A DNA stretch of 64,000 bases from G965222535 sp965222535 (GTDB taxonomy: Bacteria; Pseudomonadota; Gammaproteobacteria; HK1), in the NCBI GenBank assembly GCA_965222535.1, contig OZ244957.1, positions 310,001-374,000 on the forward strand, given 5' to 3'. Positions within the stretch are counted from its first letter, which is position 1. The number at the start of each line of letters is the position of its first letter. The notes under the pieces were generated by a model. That model ran no database searches and was not told the DNA's origin. It saw only the letters and a program-made list of their open reading frames with translations. Shown here piece by piece: positions 25,961-34,645 of this stretch. A program made the translations under genes and the position numbers.

Positions 25961-28363
25961 TTAATTCGTTTGAGCTTGTTGTGGTTGCTCTATACTCAAT
26001 ACATAATCACTTCTTTTTTTTGATCTATCCAGAGTAAATGTTATGATCTGATAAGCAACTATGCCAACAAAAGATATACTTCCAATAATAAGTATTACTG
26101 TTGTATAATGCAGTATTGTAGCAAGAATACCGCCAATAATAGCACTTATTGAAAAGCCAATATATTCTATTAGTTGGTAAGTATTCATAACAGATTGTTT
26201 ATCTGTTATTACACTAACCTCTCTAACTATTCTTTCGAAGATGTAAGGTTGTGCATTCAATGATAAACTATAACCAAAACCGATGATTAATAAAAGTATA
26301 GCAACTAAATTTTCTTGATTTATAAACATTGTTGATAACAATGAAAAGATGATACACCCTATGAAAGGAATTATATTTCCTATTGTATTAAATAACATTT
26401 GTATTTTATATTTCTCTATTATTTTCATAGCAAACAGCGATAAGAGAATAGGTGCTAAACTATATAACATTATAGTCTTCCCGATATCCAATACGTTGCT
26501 TCCTAGTTGATTAAGGTAGAGAGGCACGATGAAAAACAACAAGCCTGTTAATAAGAATCTCATTGGCATCATACATAACAAAACAAATGTAATAAATCGA
26601 AAGCTACTAAGAGCCATAGACCATTCTTTTGATTCTAACACTGTCCATCGATAGCGTTTCTTACCTTTCGTATTACTTTTATTCCCCAGATTAATATAAA
26701 AAACAATACCTGAAATAAGAGTCAATAAAGCAGATATTAAGAATGCTTTATCAAGTCCTATTTTGGATACAATTAGACCGCCAATAGGCGGTCCGCATAG
26801 TGAAGCAACCAATAATACAATAATAAATACAGTTGCCCCTCGTATACGGTAATTCTCCTTTATTGTGTTTTCTATAAGCCAAATTTGCCCTGCAAGAAAA
26901 ATAAATCCATAACCAAATCCAGATAAAAACCTACATAAAAACAGATCGTAATATCCATTAGTATAGAAAGAGGCCACATATCCAGTTATCGAAACTATAA
27001 CACCTGCCATATATAGCGATTGGGAAGATAGGTACTTGGTTAACCTGTAACCCAACATAAGCACAATCAGAATCGCAATCATATAAAACGCAATCGGAAT
27101 GCTAGTAGCTAAATTCGCTGCTGACTCAGGAATCAGAGGATTCCGTTCATTGATCAGCAGTGGTATAAAAGGTCGCAGAATTTCTTCTGAGAGTATAAAC
27201 AAAAAAAGCGGCAAGTAAATTTTTGCCTCGCTCTGGAAATTAACCTCAGCACCGTCACTGAAATTATAACGCTTTTTTACTACATTGCATTGAGCTTCAA
27301 TTTTATCGGAAACAGCATTGTCAATTTGTGCTCTACTAGCTTCTTTAGTTTCGAAATCCAAATCTTCATAGTGGTGCGCTAACCCATTAAGGATACGATT
27401 TAATGTATGATATAACTCGCCGATTTCATCCCGTATATCCAATATAAACCGATTAGCTAATAGTCCTCTTGCGTTTTCTTTGAATACCAATCTAATACGC
27501 TGCAATGGCTCAGCAATATTTGCTTCTATAAAAAATGCCAACAATCTAATGGCTATCAAAAACGTTATCACAGAAATGATAAACGTATCGTACAAAATCC
27601 GATTAAACACTTCACTTAAATAAGTTTCATCAAGCCCTACATGCAGTAGAGCAGAATTAGATTCATCATCTATTATTTTAAAAGAAATATTGTTAAAATT
27701 ACTGCCCTTTTCAATCAATACTGGTTCATCAATAGTGCTTGGTAAGTTGGGTTTCAGTTGTTCCAGCATATCGTCTGATAGTCCAACATGAGCTAAAATC
27801 TCAGCATTTGGTGTTTGCTGCAGGATCATATAACTGACACCGTCAGCAGAGTCCAACAAACCCGCCATAAAATGCTCCAACCCTACTAACTTATCAATCG
27901 GAATACCTAATTCGGCTGTTGCGTACCTGACTCTGTCAGTCATTGCGTGACTAACCGCTTCCGCTGCCTGGTGAATCTTGGGGACAAGGGTACCGTTAAA
28001 GAAGCTCGTCGAAAACGATACAAGCGCAGCCTGCCCACACAGTACTGTCGCTAAAACAAATAGCAGCAACCGCCAAAAAAGTTTCTTTTGCTTATCTGTA
28101 TAGGTGCTTTTGATAAACTCAGGTTTGCCATCCCGCTCCGGCGATACTGTGTGATTTTCTGATTGGTCGGCCTCAGATTCTATCGGTGTAGCAGCGTTTT
28201 GCTGTACATCACCCTCTCTATCCTGCGAAACTGATACAGTGCCGGCACCAGCAATAATGCCTTGTCTTTGCGGATCAGGCTCTGTCAAAGGGCGCGCAAA
28301 GGCGCTACTTGCTGGCTGCTCACTGGCATTCAGTGACTGATCGCGTCGCTTTTCAACACTCAT
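25961..28363 (-). CDS. Sensor-HAMP domain fused to a major-facilitator transporter
   Basis: This 800-residue protein has a cytoplasmic N-terminus (1-95), TM (about 96-117), periplasmic domain (118-258), TM (about 259-281), a HAMP-like segment (282-335, with EPLQRIRLVF and RDEIGELYHTLNRIL), a helical linker (336-380), then a 12-helix MFS domain (382-785). The MFS part shows a loop-2/3 type motif (YRLTKYLSSQ), FLCRFLSGFGYGFIFLAG, the GPPIGGLIVSKIG helix-5 motif and a second half starting near 600. Sensor-HAMP modules normally control enzymes, not carriers, so this fusion is unusual. The MFS portion is strongly AT-rich; the first ~200 codons are less so. The start overlaps the upstream stop (ATGA). 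Confidence 0.8.
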   Translation of the reverse strand: MSVEKRRDQSLNASEQPASSAFARPLTEPDPQRQGIIAGAGTVSVSQDREGDVQQNAATPIESEADQSENHTVSPERDGKPEFIKSTYTDKQKKLFWRLLLFVLATVLCGQAALVSFSTSFFNGTLVPKIHQAAEAVSHAMTDRVRYATAELGIPIDKLVGLEHFMAGLLDSADGVSYMILQQTPNAEILAHVGLSDDMLEQLKPNLPSTIDEPVLIEKGSNFNNISFKIIDDESNSALLHVGLDETYLSEVFNRILYDTFIISVITFLIAIRLLAFFIEANIAEPLQRIRLVFKENARGLLANRFILDIRDEIGELYHTLNRILNGLAHHYEDLDFETKEASRAQIDNAVSDKIEAQCNVVKKRYNFSDGAEVNFQSEAKIYLPLFLFILSEEILRPFIPLLINERNPLIPESAANLATSIPIAFYMIAILIVLMLGYRLTKYLSSQSLYMAGVIVSITGYVASFYTNGYYDLFLCRFLSGFGYGFIFLAGQIWLIENTIKENYRIRGATVFIIVLLVASLCGPPIGGLIVSKIGLDKAFLISALLTLISGIVFYINLGNKSNTKGKKRYRWTVLESKEWSMALSSFRFITFVLLCMMPMRFLLTGLLFFIVPLYLNQLGSNVLDIGKTIMLYSLAPILLSLFAMKIIEKYKIQMLFNTIGNIIPFIGCIIFSLLSTMFINQENLVAILLLIIGFGYSLSLNAQPYIFERIVREVSVITDKQSVMNTYQLIEYIGFSISAIIGGILATILHYTTVILIIGSISFVGIVAYQIITFTLDRSKKRSDYVLSIEQPQQAQTN

Positions 28364-29139
28364 TCCGTATCACCTTCATCCAATCGCCTGATCTCATCGA
28401 TAGCAACGTCAACATCATGTTGTAAGCCAAACGCAGTGGTTGCAAAATTAGCGACTTCAGGATATGCAGTACTTGCTTTATCCAGTGCCCCGCCCGTATC
28501 ACGCCCTTTGTCAACGTCGTTCAGAGCCTCACGTAAGTCAGAAATATCCGCTCTGGTATCTCGCAGCAAATAAATCGAACCCAAGGCAATCACTATCGCT
28601 ACGACGACCACTATGATTGCCGATGCTATCGCCATATAGTAAACCTGTTCACTGACTTGTTGATCCAGCACACTCCATGTATAGCGTATCACGATCGAAC
28701 CGATATGCTCAGAATTGATGTGTACTGGCCCGCCTACCACTCCCACACCGCGCTCTGAAGTATCCCATACAGGTTGTTGACTGCGACTTAACTGCTGCCA
28801 TTTTTCGGAGACCAAGGCTCCAGTAAAACTTGGATCGGTGCTGAACAACACAATGCCTTCGGTGTCAAAAATCTCTACCGAAAGGATCTGCTGGTAGGCT
28901 TGGCGCAGCTTTGATATTTCCTGCCCTACGTTTTTCTGATCAGCAAGTGCAATACCAAAGGTAAGATTGGTTTCAGTGTACTGGCGGATCTGATCAATGG
29001 CAAACGCATAGTGCGAGGTGGACAACCGCATAAGAGCGCGTTGAAACCGATCGGTGATTAGCATCGCCGTTATGATCAGACCAATCCCCAATACGGCTAC
29101 CAGCATTACCGACATGCGTGATGTTAACCATCTGAACAT
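28360..29139 (-). CDS. Two-TM membrane sensor without output domain
   Basis: This 259-residue protein has TM1 (about 9-28), a periplasmic sensor-like domain (about 30-165, with SVEIFDTEGIVLFST, typical of Cache/PAS-like folds), TM2 (about 168-193), and a short cytoplasmic tail (about 194-259). The tail has a HAMP-like start (LLRDTRADISDLREALNDV) but no kinase, cyclase or phosphatase domain. It is the first gene of the minus-strand signalling cluster and is translationally coupled to the MFS fusion. A role as a co-sensor that passes a conformational signal to its partner is inference. No clear promoter was picked out in front. Confidence 0.6.
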   Translation of the reverse strand: MFRWLTSRMSVMLVAVLGIGLIITAMLITDRFQRALMRLSTSHYAFAIDQIRQYTETNLTFGIALADQKNVGQEISKLRQAYQQILSVEIFDTEGIVLFSTDPSFTGALVSEKWQQLSRSQQPVWDTSERGVGVVGGPVHINSEHIGSIVIRYTWSVLDQQVSEQVYYMAIASAIIVVVVAIVIALGSIYLLRDTRADISDLREALNDVDKGRDTGGALDKASTAYPEVANFATTAFGLQHDVDVAIDEIRRLDEGDTE

Positions 29140-29516
29140 AGCAAGTGTCCTAAATTAAAAAAGCGTTTGCGTCAAGGCGATATGGATGGCTTTTTGAGGA
29201 CTATGGGGCAACGCCAGCCCAGTCATCAGTCAGCGATATTTGGGACTGATTGAGCCCCCCAACGCACTGTGAGCGGTGAGCGGCATCGATTGCACCAACT
29301 GCAAACTCGCAAAACGCTAGAAGCACGGTCTCATGCCAAGTGCTTTTAAAGTCTTGACGCATTCAACCCACGCCATGCGCTTTCATAGCAGTGCTTCAAA
29401 CATCAAAGAATTATGGGTCATGCTGCTTGCCTGAAGTATGGCTCGCATGCAAGCACTGCAACAAATACCTACCCGTCTCCAACGGCTCACAGTGGTCATA
29501 CCGCCCAATTCTTCTA

Positions 29517-29646
29517 GGGAACCTCAAAAAAACCTGAAATAGGATGGGGATTGGGATGAAGGGACATCAACACCTGTAACGTAAGTCCCCAATCTGTTAT
29601 GGGCTTATAACCTTTCCTCCAATAGACAAGCCCCGCAGGGGATTTT
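29517..29646. repeat. Dispersed palindromic repeat, core family (minus orientation)
   Basis: It reads AGGGAACCTCAAAAAAACCTG, ATGGGGATTGGGATGAAGGG, CTGTAACGTAAGTC, TTATAACCTTTCCTCCAATA and ACAAGCCCCGCAGGGGA. The CCCC-TGC-GGGG hairpin at its end directly follows the ferredoxin stop and could terminate that gene. The rest of the 29140-29644 gap shows no gene I can support. Confidence 0.7.
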
Positions 29647-29896
29647 ATTCGTCTGTCGTTAGTTTGCGGTATTTCACCCATAGTTGGGCTGTAGTTTCAG
29701 ACCACTCGGGGTTCAGTGGGATGCACTCCACCGGGCAGACTTGAACACATTGTGGTTGATCGAAGTGCCCGATGCACTCAGTGCACCGTTCGGGCTTGAT
29801 GACATAAAACTCTTCGCCTTGGTAAATGGCCTGATTGGGACACTCTGGTTCACAGACATCGCAGTTGATGCACTCGTCGGTAATCATCAAAGCCAT
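29645..29896 (-). CDS. YfhL-type 2[4Fe-4S] ferredoxin
   Basis: This 83-residue ferredoxin has two clusters: CINCDVCEPECP at residues 9-20 and CTECIGHFDQPQCVQVCP around 38-55. The second has the longer spacer typical of the Alvin/YfhL type found in proteobacteria. A C-terminal extension (PEWSETTAQLWVKYRKL) completes the usual length. It is a low-potential cytosolic electron carrier. The gene lies 269 bases downstream of coaD on the same strand, a neighbourhood common in gammaproteobacteria. A hairpin repeat sits between them. Confidence 0.92.
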   Translation of the reverse strand: MALMITDECINCDVCEPECPNQAIYQGEEFYVIKPERCTECIGHFDQPQCVQVCPVECIPLNPEWSETTAQLWVKYRKLTTDE

Positions 29897-30082
29897 AATA
29901 TTAATGCTCAGATGCTACCAAGGTGGGGGGTGATGTCCAAGGGGGAGAAAGGTTCGGCAAGGTAAGCACCGCTAGGCCAAAGCAGCGCCAAGTCGCGCAC
30001 GATACGCTGTACATTGGCAGTTTCCAATGCCTTCCTCCCGCCTCCTGCAAACTTATTTCTGACACCTGCGCACTGGACTTAT

Positions 30083-30125
30083 GGGCACCTCGGAAAACGC
30101 GCCCTGCTGGCTTTTCGAGGTACCC
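30083..30125. repeat. 40-bp hairpin repeat between coaD and ferredoxin
   Basis: GGGCACCTCGGAAAACGCGC against GCTGGCTTTTCGAGGTACCC, with some mismatches in the upper stem. Confidence 0.65.
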
Positions 30126-30165
30126 TTACGGTAGCTTGTAATTCTGTCACACCAGTTGCGTCATT

Positions 30166-30663
30166 TCAAGTGTCAGTCAGGCGCTGCTGGCGCCGTTGCA
30201 GCGCCTGTTGCACCTGCGCCGGTACCAAAGAGCTGACGTCGCCGTTAAGCGCAGAAATCTCACGCACAATACTCGATGAGATAAATGTATAGCCTTCATC
30301 CGGGATCAAAAACAATGTTTCAACATCGGGCGCAAGCTTGCGGTTCATCGCCGCCAACTGAAATTCAAACTCAAAATCCGACACCGCCCGCAGTCCACGC
30401 AGGATGACTCTGGCTTGCTGAGCAAGTACAAATTTCACCAATAAGCCATTAAAAGGCAACACCTCCACATCCTGCAAATGAGCGACGGCGGCAGTCGCCA
30501 GTGCAACTCGCTCTTCAATATCAAATGCGGTGCTCTTATCGGTATTGCCAGTAATCGCCAGCACGATCCGATCAAAATGCAAACAAGCGCGCTCTAAGAT
30601 ATCGATATGCCCATTTGTTATCGGATCGAAGGTTCCTGGATAAACCGCTGTACGTTGTTGCAT
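30166..30663 (-). CDS. coaD: Phosphopantetheine adenylyltransferase
   Basis: This 165-residue enzyme makes dephospho-CoA from 4'-phosphopantetheine and ATP, the fourth step of CoA synthesis. Nucleotidyltransferase signatures are YPGTFDPITNGHIDILERA (T/HxGH motif) near the start, GNTDKSTAFDIEERVAL, RGLRAVSDFEFEFQLA, and the C-terminal ISSSIVREISALNGDVS. A TTG at 30675 would add four residues; the ATG at 30663 begins at the conserved MQQRTAVYPG. Length is normal for the family. Confidence 0.95.
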   Translation of the reverse strand: MQQRTAVYPGTFDPITNGHIDILERACLHFDRIVLAITGNTDKSTAFDIEERVALATAAVAHLQDVEVLPFNGLLVKFVLAQQARVILRGLRAVSDFEFEFQLAAMNRKLAPDVETLFLIPDEGYTFISSSIVREISALNGDVSSLVPAQVQQALQRRQQRLTDT

Positions 30664-30688
30664 GGCACAAAACAAAAGGTGGTTATGA

Positions 30689-30865
30689 TGATCTCGTAAA
30701 AAGCCGAATGGGGCCTGCCTTGGTCATTATGAATGCCGATGGAGGATCTGTAACTTTTGGGCACCTCGAAAAACCAGCTTCGCTCGCTTTTCGAAGTGCC
30801 CTATTGGTATTCATAGTCTATTTTCTCTGCCAGAACACCATGAACGCACGCTTATTGTGAGACGA
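30689..30865. mobile_element. MITE-like element (second copy) carrying a nested hairpin repeat
   Basis: The ends TGATCTCGTAAAAAG (30689-30703) and CTTATTGTGAGACGA (30851-30865) match the perfect termini at 7747 and 7885 with a few changes. The interior contains CCTTGGTCATTATGAATGCC. At 30759-30801 a 40-bp hairpin (GGGCACCTCGAAAAACC against GCTTTTCGAAGTGCCC) interrupts the element, which explains its greater length (177 versus 139 bp). Confidence 0.6.
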
Positions 30866-31052
30866 ATCGGTTATAAAAAGCTTGGAGTGGCGCGAAGAGA
30901 TCACTCGCATGGCAGGGCTACCGAGCGCCCTGCAGGAAGCCGTAGCGAAACCGTGCAGCATTGACGCTGTTTCTATGCAGCTACCACCCCAGTATGAGCA
31001 TATTACCATGAAAGCAGTGCTGCACAGGAAAGGCTTGTTTGAACCACCCTAG
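30861..31052 (+). pseudogene. Open frame, possible gene remnant
   Basis: A 63-codon frame without a good start ends at TAG 31050. It reads SLEWREEITRMAGLPSALQE, then PPQYEHITMKAVLHRKGLFE. The composition is protein-like, but I recognise no family. An internal ATG at 30909 would leave 47 residues. It follows directly on the MITE-like element, which may have truncated it. Confidence 0.2.
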
Positions 31053-31097
31053 GATCAACTGCAGTGCCCTTGCGTGACAATCGGGCTGGCACACCAC

Positions 31098-31751
31098 TCA
31101 ATCATTATCCGAAAGCCCGGCACCGGCACCACATAGACGCGACTGCTGGCTTTGCGGCACGTATGTTCGATGGCCAAACACCGAAAGTCGCCGCCAAACG
31201 CTTGCATCCACTTCGCTGTGCGTCCATTTTACGCCAGCTACCGCCGCCGGGCTTTGTAGCGAGTGCCACGATAGGTTGAACTGACCGCCCAGTCTATGCC
31301 CAGCGATCCGCTGCTCTGCCGACCAAACCTCGGCGGTGGTCGTGTCTTCAATTAGCACCGCTCCACCATACTGGGTGGCGAGAAACACCAGTTGGCCGAC
31401 AAAGAATCCCGCCAGTCGATCGCTCCTGAGTTGCACCGACGGTGTGTCAGGATGGGCGATAAGCCAGTCGCAGATAGTCGCTCCGCGCAACAGTAAATCC
31501 CCACCACGGCACTCAAGCCGCAGCCGTTGATTGCTCACTACAGCACCTTCTGCGGCAACTCTCAACGGATTTTCGGCGTTGTGGTCTGCGCACAGGTTGA
31601 GCATCCCGCAAAGCTCTGACAGACAGTCAGCGCCCCGCATCTGCGCCTCTAAGCAGCCATAACCGACATCTTCGGCGATATCGTGGCTTACCCCACAGCC
31701 GATCAGCGACTTGCGCACCAAGTGAAGGATTTCGTTGGCCGAACAATGCAC
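31098..31751 (-). CDS. DUF3726 family protein
   Basis: This 217-residue protein starts with the DUF3726-like pattern SANEILHLVRKSLIGCG and IAEDVGYGCLEAQMRG. The rest is weakly conserved. The start is a GTG at 31751. The function of DUF3726 is unknown; members often sit beside genes for methylated-amine or glycine-betaine catabolism, and here an M19 dipeptidase lies two genes upstream on the same strand. The gene starts 13 bases after the 586-residue protein gene, so the two form an operon. The C-terminus (from about residue 190) is poorly conserved-looking. Confidence 0.55.
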   Translation of the reverse strand: MHCSANEILHLVRKSLIGCGVSHDIAEDVGYGCLEAQMRGADCLSELCGMLNLCADHNAENPLRVAAEGAVVSNQRLRLECRGGDLLLRGATICDWLIAHPDTPSVQLRSDRLAGFFVGQLVFLATQYGGAVLIEDTTTAEVWSAEQRIAGHRLGGQFNLSWHSLQSPAAVAGVKWTHSEVDASVWRRLSVFGHRTYVPQSQQSRLCGAGAGLSDND

Positions 31752-31764
31752 AACCGCAGCGTCT

Positions 31765-33525
31765 TTAGGGGGCTGCCGGGCTTACCGCGAACAGCCAGTC
31801 ATCGGCATCTTGATCCGCCAGTTCAGCGGCGGTCGGCGCGCCCTGATACAGCGTGATGCGCATCCATTTATCGGATCTCGGATCAAATTTCGCAGCGCCA
31901 AAGAAAGATAGCTTACAGCGCAGAAGATCGATCGGGCGGCAGCTTTGGGCGACAAGATTGTCCCTGATTTCGCCATAGGGGTAACGCTGAGTAGTCTGCA
32001 AGCGCCGCACGATATATCTGCATTCCGGGTGCGCCAGCAAAAACAAAGCAACCCGCATATCATCCGCTTGGTTATCAAGGGCGCGGTTCAGTTGCTGGAT
32101 GTAGCGCGGGATATGGAACGGCATTTCATGCACCGCGCCCGGCTCTTCGTAGCGCAGACCAATACGCGGCTCGAGCTTTTCAGCCGAAACATACCAGAAC
32201 TGCGACTGCTCAGATTGATGCGACAGATCAATCCCACAGGCCCATGCGTAATGCGCTTTAATCAACGTGCGCAAGACCTTCAGCGGCATTCCCGCATCAA
32301 GCCGCGGTAGATAGGGATTCGCCATGCAGTCAGCCAGCCCGTCAACCACTTCAGGGCTGATTTCGATCAGCAGAGAAACGAGCAATTCCTGCGTCTCATG
32401 GCTCATCGCAGCAGCGCCGCCGGTCGTACACTGAGTTGCGCGTTCAGTGGTTGCGTGCTTGGTTGTTGTTCGATTAAACGCATCGTCAAACGGTCGGTAC
32501 GCAGCCAGCGGCCGCGCTAACAGCGACTCTTTGAACTGCGCCAACTCTTTTTTTAATGTTGCGATCCGCCGTGTCTGCACCGCATCCGACACCTGCCATT
32601 CGGCGACGTGCCGCTGCGCCCGGTCCAGCAGTTCAGCATGCCTTTGGCGTTGTTCGGGGGTCGCGACGGGCAACGCCCGCACGCGCGCCAGCGCCATCTC
32701 CCTAGCGAGCATCCAGCTATGGATAAGGCACGGGTGGTTGACCAGAAAAGGCGCCATGCCAAGGCCTGTGGAATTGCCGATGCCGAGATAGCGGCGATAG
32801 GAGCGGCAAAGCGCCACCGCTTGTGTACTTTTTTGCTGCGCCAGCCACTCCACCAACAGGAATGTGAACTCTCTGATTAAAAAAACCGTCAGCAATTCAG
32901 CCTGAAACGGGGCACACAGCGCTTCAATCGAGGCGATCTTGTGATAGTCCGCAATGCCGAATTTACCATTGCCGTAAACCGCCGTGGTGCGCATCAGATA
33001 ACCGGTTGCGATCAGCTTATCGCGTTGCGGCTGGACGCCATGCGCAAGTGCCCCCACCACATGTTCAAACAATCGCAGCGACTTGTTCGCCCGTGACAAG
33101 GTCAACACCCTATCATCGTAGCGACCGGCTTCTTGGCGTACCACCTCCGCTTTGAGCCGTCTGATGTCTGCTTCAGTGGGGACGCCATCAAACAGACAGA
33201 AGCTCGCGTCCCATTTGGTGGCGATAACGCGATCGGTTCTTTCAATGGGGTGCAGCGCAGCACTATAGCCGATCAACGAATACGGCCTGCCGCCTACGTG
33301 GACACAGAGCACAGCATGGCCGAAGCCGTTATGATCAAGTACCCACGCGGCAACGCGCATTGTCGCCTTTTCGCTGGCTAGACGCCGTATCAACTGGCGC
33401 ATGAAGCTTAGCCGGTGTGGAAAGCAAGCCCCTAGGCGCGCCAGCTTCATGACCTCATCCGGCGAGCGCAAGGGCAGCGTTTGAGCGGGTTCGCAGCTCA
33501 GTTCGCTCACCGCTGATGCTGCCAT
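31765..33525 (-). CDS. Conserved protein of unknown function (586 residues)
   Basis: I cannot assign this protein to a named family. It is soluble with no signal peptide or TM helix. Notable segments are PHRLSFMRQLIRRLASE, LDHNGFGHAVLCVHVGGRPY, GKFGIADYHKI and GNSTGLGMAPFLVNHP in the first half, and a linker near residues 345-375 rich in Thr/Ala. The second half has AHYAWACGIDLSHQSEQSQF and WYVSAEKLEPRIGLR. The two halves look like separate domains. It is sandwiched between the M19 dipeptidase and the DUF3726 gene on one strand, which suggests a shared catabolic role. AGGAG at 33536-33540 precedes the ATG. Confidence 0.6.
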   Translation of the reverse strand: MAASAVSELSCEPAQTLPLRSPDEVMKLARLGACFPHRLSFMRQLIRRLASEKATMRVAAWVLDHNGFGHAVLCVHVGGRPYSLIGYSAALHPIERTDRVIATKWDASFCLFDGVPTEADIRRLKAEVVRQEAGRYDDRVLTLSRANKSLRLFEHVVGALAHGVQPQRDKLIATGYLMRTTAVYGNGKFGIADYHKIASIEALCAPFQAELLTVFLIREFTFLLVEWLAQQKSTQAVALCRSYRRYLGIGNSTGLGMAPFLVNHPCLIHSWMLAREMALARVRALPVATPEQRQRHAELLDRAQRHVAEWQVSDAVQTRRIATLKKELAQFKESLLARPLAAYRPFDDAFNRTTTKHATTERATQCTTGGAAAMSHETQELLVSLLIEISPEVVDGLADCMANPYLPRLDAGMPLKVLRTLIKAHYAWACGIDLSHQSEQSQFWYVSAEKLEPRIGLRYEEPGAVHEMPFHIPRYIQQLNRALDNQADDMRVALFLLAHPECRYIVRRLQTTQRYPYGEIRDNLVAQSCRPIDLLRCKLSFFGAAKFDPRSDKWMRITLYQGAPTAAELADQDADDWLFAVSPAAP

Positions 33526-33539
33526 TGCATGTTACTCCT

Positions 33540-33650
33540 AGGAATCTCGAAAAACCTTGAATCTAATGGGGGAAGGGGAAAGAATATGATTATCTGTAAC
33601 GTACTGGAGTTGATTTATAACCCTTTCCCATAGATAAGCCCCACAGGGAT
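33540..33650. repeat. Dispersed palindromic repeat, core family (minus orientation)
   Basis: It reads AATCTCGAAAAACCTTG, AATGGGGGAAGGGGAAAG, ATCTGTAACGTACTGG, TTTATAACCCTTTCCCATAG and AAGCCCCACAGGGAT. It fills the gap between the dipeptidase stop and the next gene and touches the stop codon. Confidence 0.7.
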
Positions 33651-34645
33651 CACGAAGGAGGCGCGGGTGTGAAATTATCATCATAAAATGCAAGCCAGTT
33701 TAACCCCATCAGCCCACCGATCTCGCTGCGTGAAAACCCGACATCTTCCAGCCCCGTGGCGATATTGGGAAAATCCCTGATGCCTTGGAACCAACCAGGC
33801 TGAGCGGGAAAACCGGGGGTGTCCGCACCGCCCTCGCCATAATCGGTTGTCTTTGACCATCTGCCGTTGCGCATCCACGCGACCACCCAATCGGGTTGGT
33901 TCTGGCACAGGTCAGAGCCGATACCAAGACGTTGGACGCCATAGCGACTGGCGGCCTCGGCAATCATCTCGCTGAAGCTGCGCAGAGTGCACTCACTGCC
34001 GCCTTTAAGGTGGTGCGGATACAGCGAAAAACCGATCATCCCGCCGCTTTGCGTCAGCGCTCTAAGGACGGTATCGGACTTGTTGCGCAGTGCCGCATGC
34101 CACCAACTGGGATTGGCGTGGGTGATGGCGATCGGTCGCCCAGAGGTTTCAATCGCCGCCAGCGTCGAACGCTCAGCGGAGTGGCTCATATCGACCACCA
34201 GCCCGACGCGGTTCATTTCGCGGATCGCCTGCTTGCCAAAACGCGTCAGCCCTGGATCCTCAGCCTCATAACACCCGGTGGCAAGCAGTGACTGGTTGTT
34301 GTAGCTGAGCTGCATGAAGCGCGCGCCTAACTGGTGCACGATTTCAATCAGGCCAATCGCATCTTCAATTGGCGAGCAGTTCTGAAAGCCATAGAAGATA
34401 GCAGTCTTCCCGCTTGCATGGGCACGTCTCACATCATCCCCGCTGCGCCCGCGCATTAGCCTGTCAGGGTGGGCCGCGATGCGCCGGTTCCAGGCGATCA
34501 TGTTTTCCACCGTCTCACGGAAATTTTCGTGATAGCAGATGGTAACGTGCACGGCACTGAGACCAGCGCTCGCCATTTCTTCAAACAGTGCCGCCGAGTA
34601 GTTCGCGTATTGCAGATTGTCGATGAAAATAGATCGTTGTGTCAT
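33650..34645 (-). CDS. Membrane-dipeptidase (M19) family protein
   Basis: This 331-residue protein is of the renal-dipeptidase family, a binuclear zinc TIM barrel. Family segments are GKTAIFYGFQNCSPIED, ARFMQLSYNNQSLLATG, the VDMSHSAERS motif with a metal-site histidine, PIAITHANPS with another, and the GIGSDLC segment with the active-site Asp, ending in EIGGLMGLNWLAFYD. The usual N-terminal HxD reads IDNLQ here, so first-site metal ligands may differ. Related dipeptidases are encoded in dimethylglycine/glycine-betaine gene clusters of pseudomonads, where their substrate is unknown. It heads the set that continues to the 586-residue and DUF3726 genes. Confidence 0.8.
   Translation of the reverse strand: MTQRSIFIDNLQYANYSAALFEEMASAGLSAVHVTICYHENFRETVENMIAWNRRIAAHPDRLMRGRSGDDVRRAHASGKTAIFYGFQNCSPIEDAIGLIEIVHQLGARFMQLSYNNQSLLATGCYEAEDPGLTRFGKQAIREMNRVGLVVDMSHSAERSTLAAIETSGRPIAITHANPSWWHAALRNKSDTVLRALTQSGGMIGFSLYPHHLKGGSECTLRSFSEMIAEAASRYGVQRLGIGSDLCQNQPDWVVAWMRNGRWSKTTDYGEGGADTPGFPAQPGWFQGIRDFPNIATGLEDVGFSRSEIGGLMGLNWLAFYDDNFTPAPPS

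Noticed and set aside
29140..29516. Possible transposase remnant in the gap before the ferredoxin gene
   Set aside because: Scattered short open stretches were seen but no DDE or HUH motif and no terminal repeats other than the known dispersed family.
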